From: Bacillota bacterium
Lineage (GTDB): Bacteria; Bacillota; Clostridia; Peptostreptococcales; Anaerovoracaceae
Length of the DNA: 64,000 nt
Reading direction: 5' to 3'
Assembly (NCBI GenBank): GCA_030525285.1
Contig: JAUNFA010000003.1
Coordinates: 62,001-126,000, forward strand
The notes below the pieces were generated by a model. It saw only the letters and a list, made by a program, of their open reading frames with translations. It had not been told where the DNA came from and searched no databases. The position numbers were made by a program, and so were the translations under genes. Shown piece after piece: positions 62,880-64,000 of this stretch (within the stretch, counting starts at the first letter, position 1; every line of letters starts with the position of its first letter).

Positions 62880-64000
62880 AGACTGAGCCTCCTTTGTAAC
62901 TTTTGAGCTTTGCCGAGCTCACCGTCGATTGCCGGGAGCAGATGGCCAACAAGTGTACCGTCCTCAAGGTAGATGCCTTTACTGGAATTATCCGCAATGA
63001 CCGCCAGATATTCTTCCATTGCACTGGTATTGAGATGACTGGAAATCATCGCTTCCAGTTGCTTATAGAAACCTGCAAGAGGAAGAATAGCCTCTGCACC
63101 AGCTTCACCACCAGCCATCAAAGAAGAACCGTTCATTCCAAAGATGGTAGGACTGGTCATGATACCACCTTCCTTGTACCAATCAATAGAAAGATGTGGT
63201 ACAGAAGGTGGGGCGATGGATAGTTTGCCAGTTACCTTGAAATGTGGTAGCTTGATGTGCGGAAGAGAAATCTTCATGCCGGAGAAAAATCCTTTGATGG
63301 CATCAACTACACTTTTAACCTTGTTCTTTGCAGCTTCAATAGGAGTGGTGATAGCAGTCTTTATTCCATTCCACACGGAAGTGGCGGTTGATTTGATTCC
63401 GTTAAAGATGCTGGCAACTGTGCTCTTTACAGAATTAAATACAGAAGTGACCGTCGATTTAATGGCGTTGACCGGAGTCGTGACTGCTGTTTTGATTGCG
63501 TTCCAAACGGTGGTCGCTGTGCTCTTTATCGCATTGAATACCGTCGTTACTACAGATTTGATTGCATTGACGACGGTGGTAACTACGGTTTTTATCGCAT
63601 TCCATACGGTCGAGAATACCGTCTTGATGGCGTTCATCACAGTGCTGATCACAGATGCCACTGCATGAATGACAGTTGTTACCTTGGATTTAATTGCATC
63701 CCAGACTGAGATAATAATTTCTTTACAATTCTCCCAAATAAAACGAAATGGAAGTGTGATAATATCAAATGCAGCACTTAAAATGGAGCCTATCGCCATG
63801 ATGCCGACGGTTACGACATTTTTCAGTGTCTCCCAGATGGTGGTGAAGAACGTAGCAATACCGTTCCAGATTCCTTCAAAGAAGGTCTTGATATTGGTCC
63901 AGACCTCATTCCAGCTGGTGCCAAACCATCCAAGGACGACGTCTGCAACACCCTTGATGACATTGAGAATGTTGGTAAAGAAGCTACTGATTCCATTCCA
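62876..64000 (-). CDS. Tail tape measure protein, C-terminal part (start outside window)
   Basis: The frame stays open to base 64000, so the Met at 63799 is internal. About 375 residues are visible. An array of 11-residue units of the form TVxNAIKSxVT repeats roughly a dozen times (bases 63290-63700), followed by a hinge (GFFSGMKISLPHIKLPHF) and a C-terminal domain with GSSLMAGGEAGAEAILPLAG, typical for tape measures. It sets tail length and leads DNA entry. Confidence 0.9.
   Translation of the reverse strand, partial: WNGISSFFTNILNVIKGVADVVLGWFGTSWNEVWTNIKTFFEGIWNGIATFFTTIWETLKNVVTVGIMAIGSILSAAFDIITLPFRFIWENCKEIIISVWDAIKSKVTTVIHAVASVISTVMNAIKTVFSTVWNAIKTVVTTVVNAIKSVVTTVFNAIKSTATTVWNAIKTAVTTPVNAIKSTVTSVFNSVKSTVASIFNGIKSTATSVWNGIKTAITTPIEAAKNKVKSVVDAIKGFFSGMKISLPHIKLPHFKVTGKLSIAPPSVPHLSIDWYKEGGIMTSPTIFGMNGSSLMAGGEAGAEAILPLAGFYKQLEAMISSHLNTSAMEEYLAVIADNSSKGIYLEDGTLVGHLLPAIDGELGKAQKLQRRLSL

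Larger units (their letters stand above)
48732..64000. mobile_element. Prophage or phage-derived element, integrated next to the rlmD-like gene (one end visible)
   Basis: All genes from 49006 on are accessory: a SIR2 cassette, three serine recombinases, endolysin, holin and a siphovirus-type tail module. The backbone ends at 48731. The recombinases lie at the outer end, as integrases do, and structural genes run in from the right on one strand. The att core cannot be fixed because serine integrases need only a few shared bases and the other end is outside the window. Confidence 0.85.

Overview
The window is 64 kb of a low-to-mid GC Firmicute chromosome, most likely an anaerobic member of the Clostridia (Eubacteriales). 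The evidence is the gene content (infC-rpmI-rplT with an L20-type leader, RNase Y, RapZ/WhiA, NrdR, LexA of the Bacillus type), anaerobe markers (superoxide reductase, CoA-acylating aldehyde dehydrogenase, butyryl/4-hydroxybutyryl-type CoA-transferase) and strong GGAGG ribosome binding sites. The exact genus cannot be read from the sequence; an amino-acid-fermenting, butyrate-type gut or oral clostridium is a reasonable guess.

Bases 1-48731 are chromosomal backbone. Region 1-4749 is the 3' part of a giant, repeat-built surface protein. 4955-7024 is a MoxR-type AAA+ ATPase with a VWA partner. 7139-7774 is lexA with two LexA boxes on its promoter. 7961-14560 (minus strand) holds an acyl-CoA synthetase-like enzyme, an aminotransferase plus acylating aldehyde dehydrogenase operon, and a PAS/AAA+/TyrR-type regulator, with three copies of a GATAC-N6-GTATC palindrome between regulator and operon. 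14675-15975 is the translation operon infC-rpmI-rplT, with attenuator leader and AUU start. 16164-20375 is argCJBD; argH (37078) and argG (40597) lie further on. ARG-box-like operators stand at argC and argG, suggesting one arginine regulon. 20385-28592 carries a trigger-factor-like lipoprotein foldase, nrdR-cmk, radC, a MinD-like ATPase, rny and a cysteine desulfurase/thiI pair for tRNA thiolation. A tRNA-Arg(ACG) with a consensus promoter follows at 28727.

28882-40477 is more mixed: a lone PTS IIC-like permease and membrane partner, tcdA, a membrane-anchored thioesterase, a CoA-transferase operon, two adjacent degenerate-enzyme genes (a MoaA-like protein without its radical-SAM cluster and a Fic-fold protein without its catalytic motif), a Lon-like AAA+ protein without protease domain, and superoxide reductase. 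42047-48731 is an AI-2E-type permease, then murB-PHP-rapZ-whiA-thioesterase-rlmD, tightly packed and partly overlapping.

From 48732 to the end lies the end of a prophage (or phage-derived element) abutting rlmD. Read from the right edge on the minus strand: tape measure (cut by the window), distal tail protein, tail endopeptidase-like protein, two tail-fibre/minor structural proteins, a receptor-binding/collar-type protein, holin, amidase endolysin, terminator, a SHOCT-like small protein, and three serine recombinase genes. Between the recombinases and rlmD, on the opposite strand and with its own terminator, sits a three-gene cassette: a SIR2-like protein, a single-span membrane protein and a small charged protein. 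Its position, composition and SIR2 motif set make it the best candidate in the window for an undescribed anti-phage or superinfection-exclusion system.
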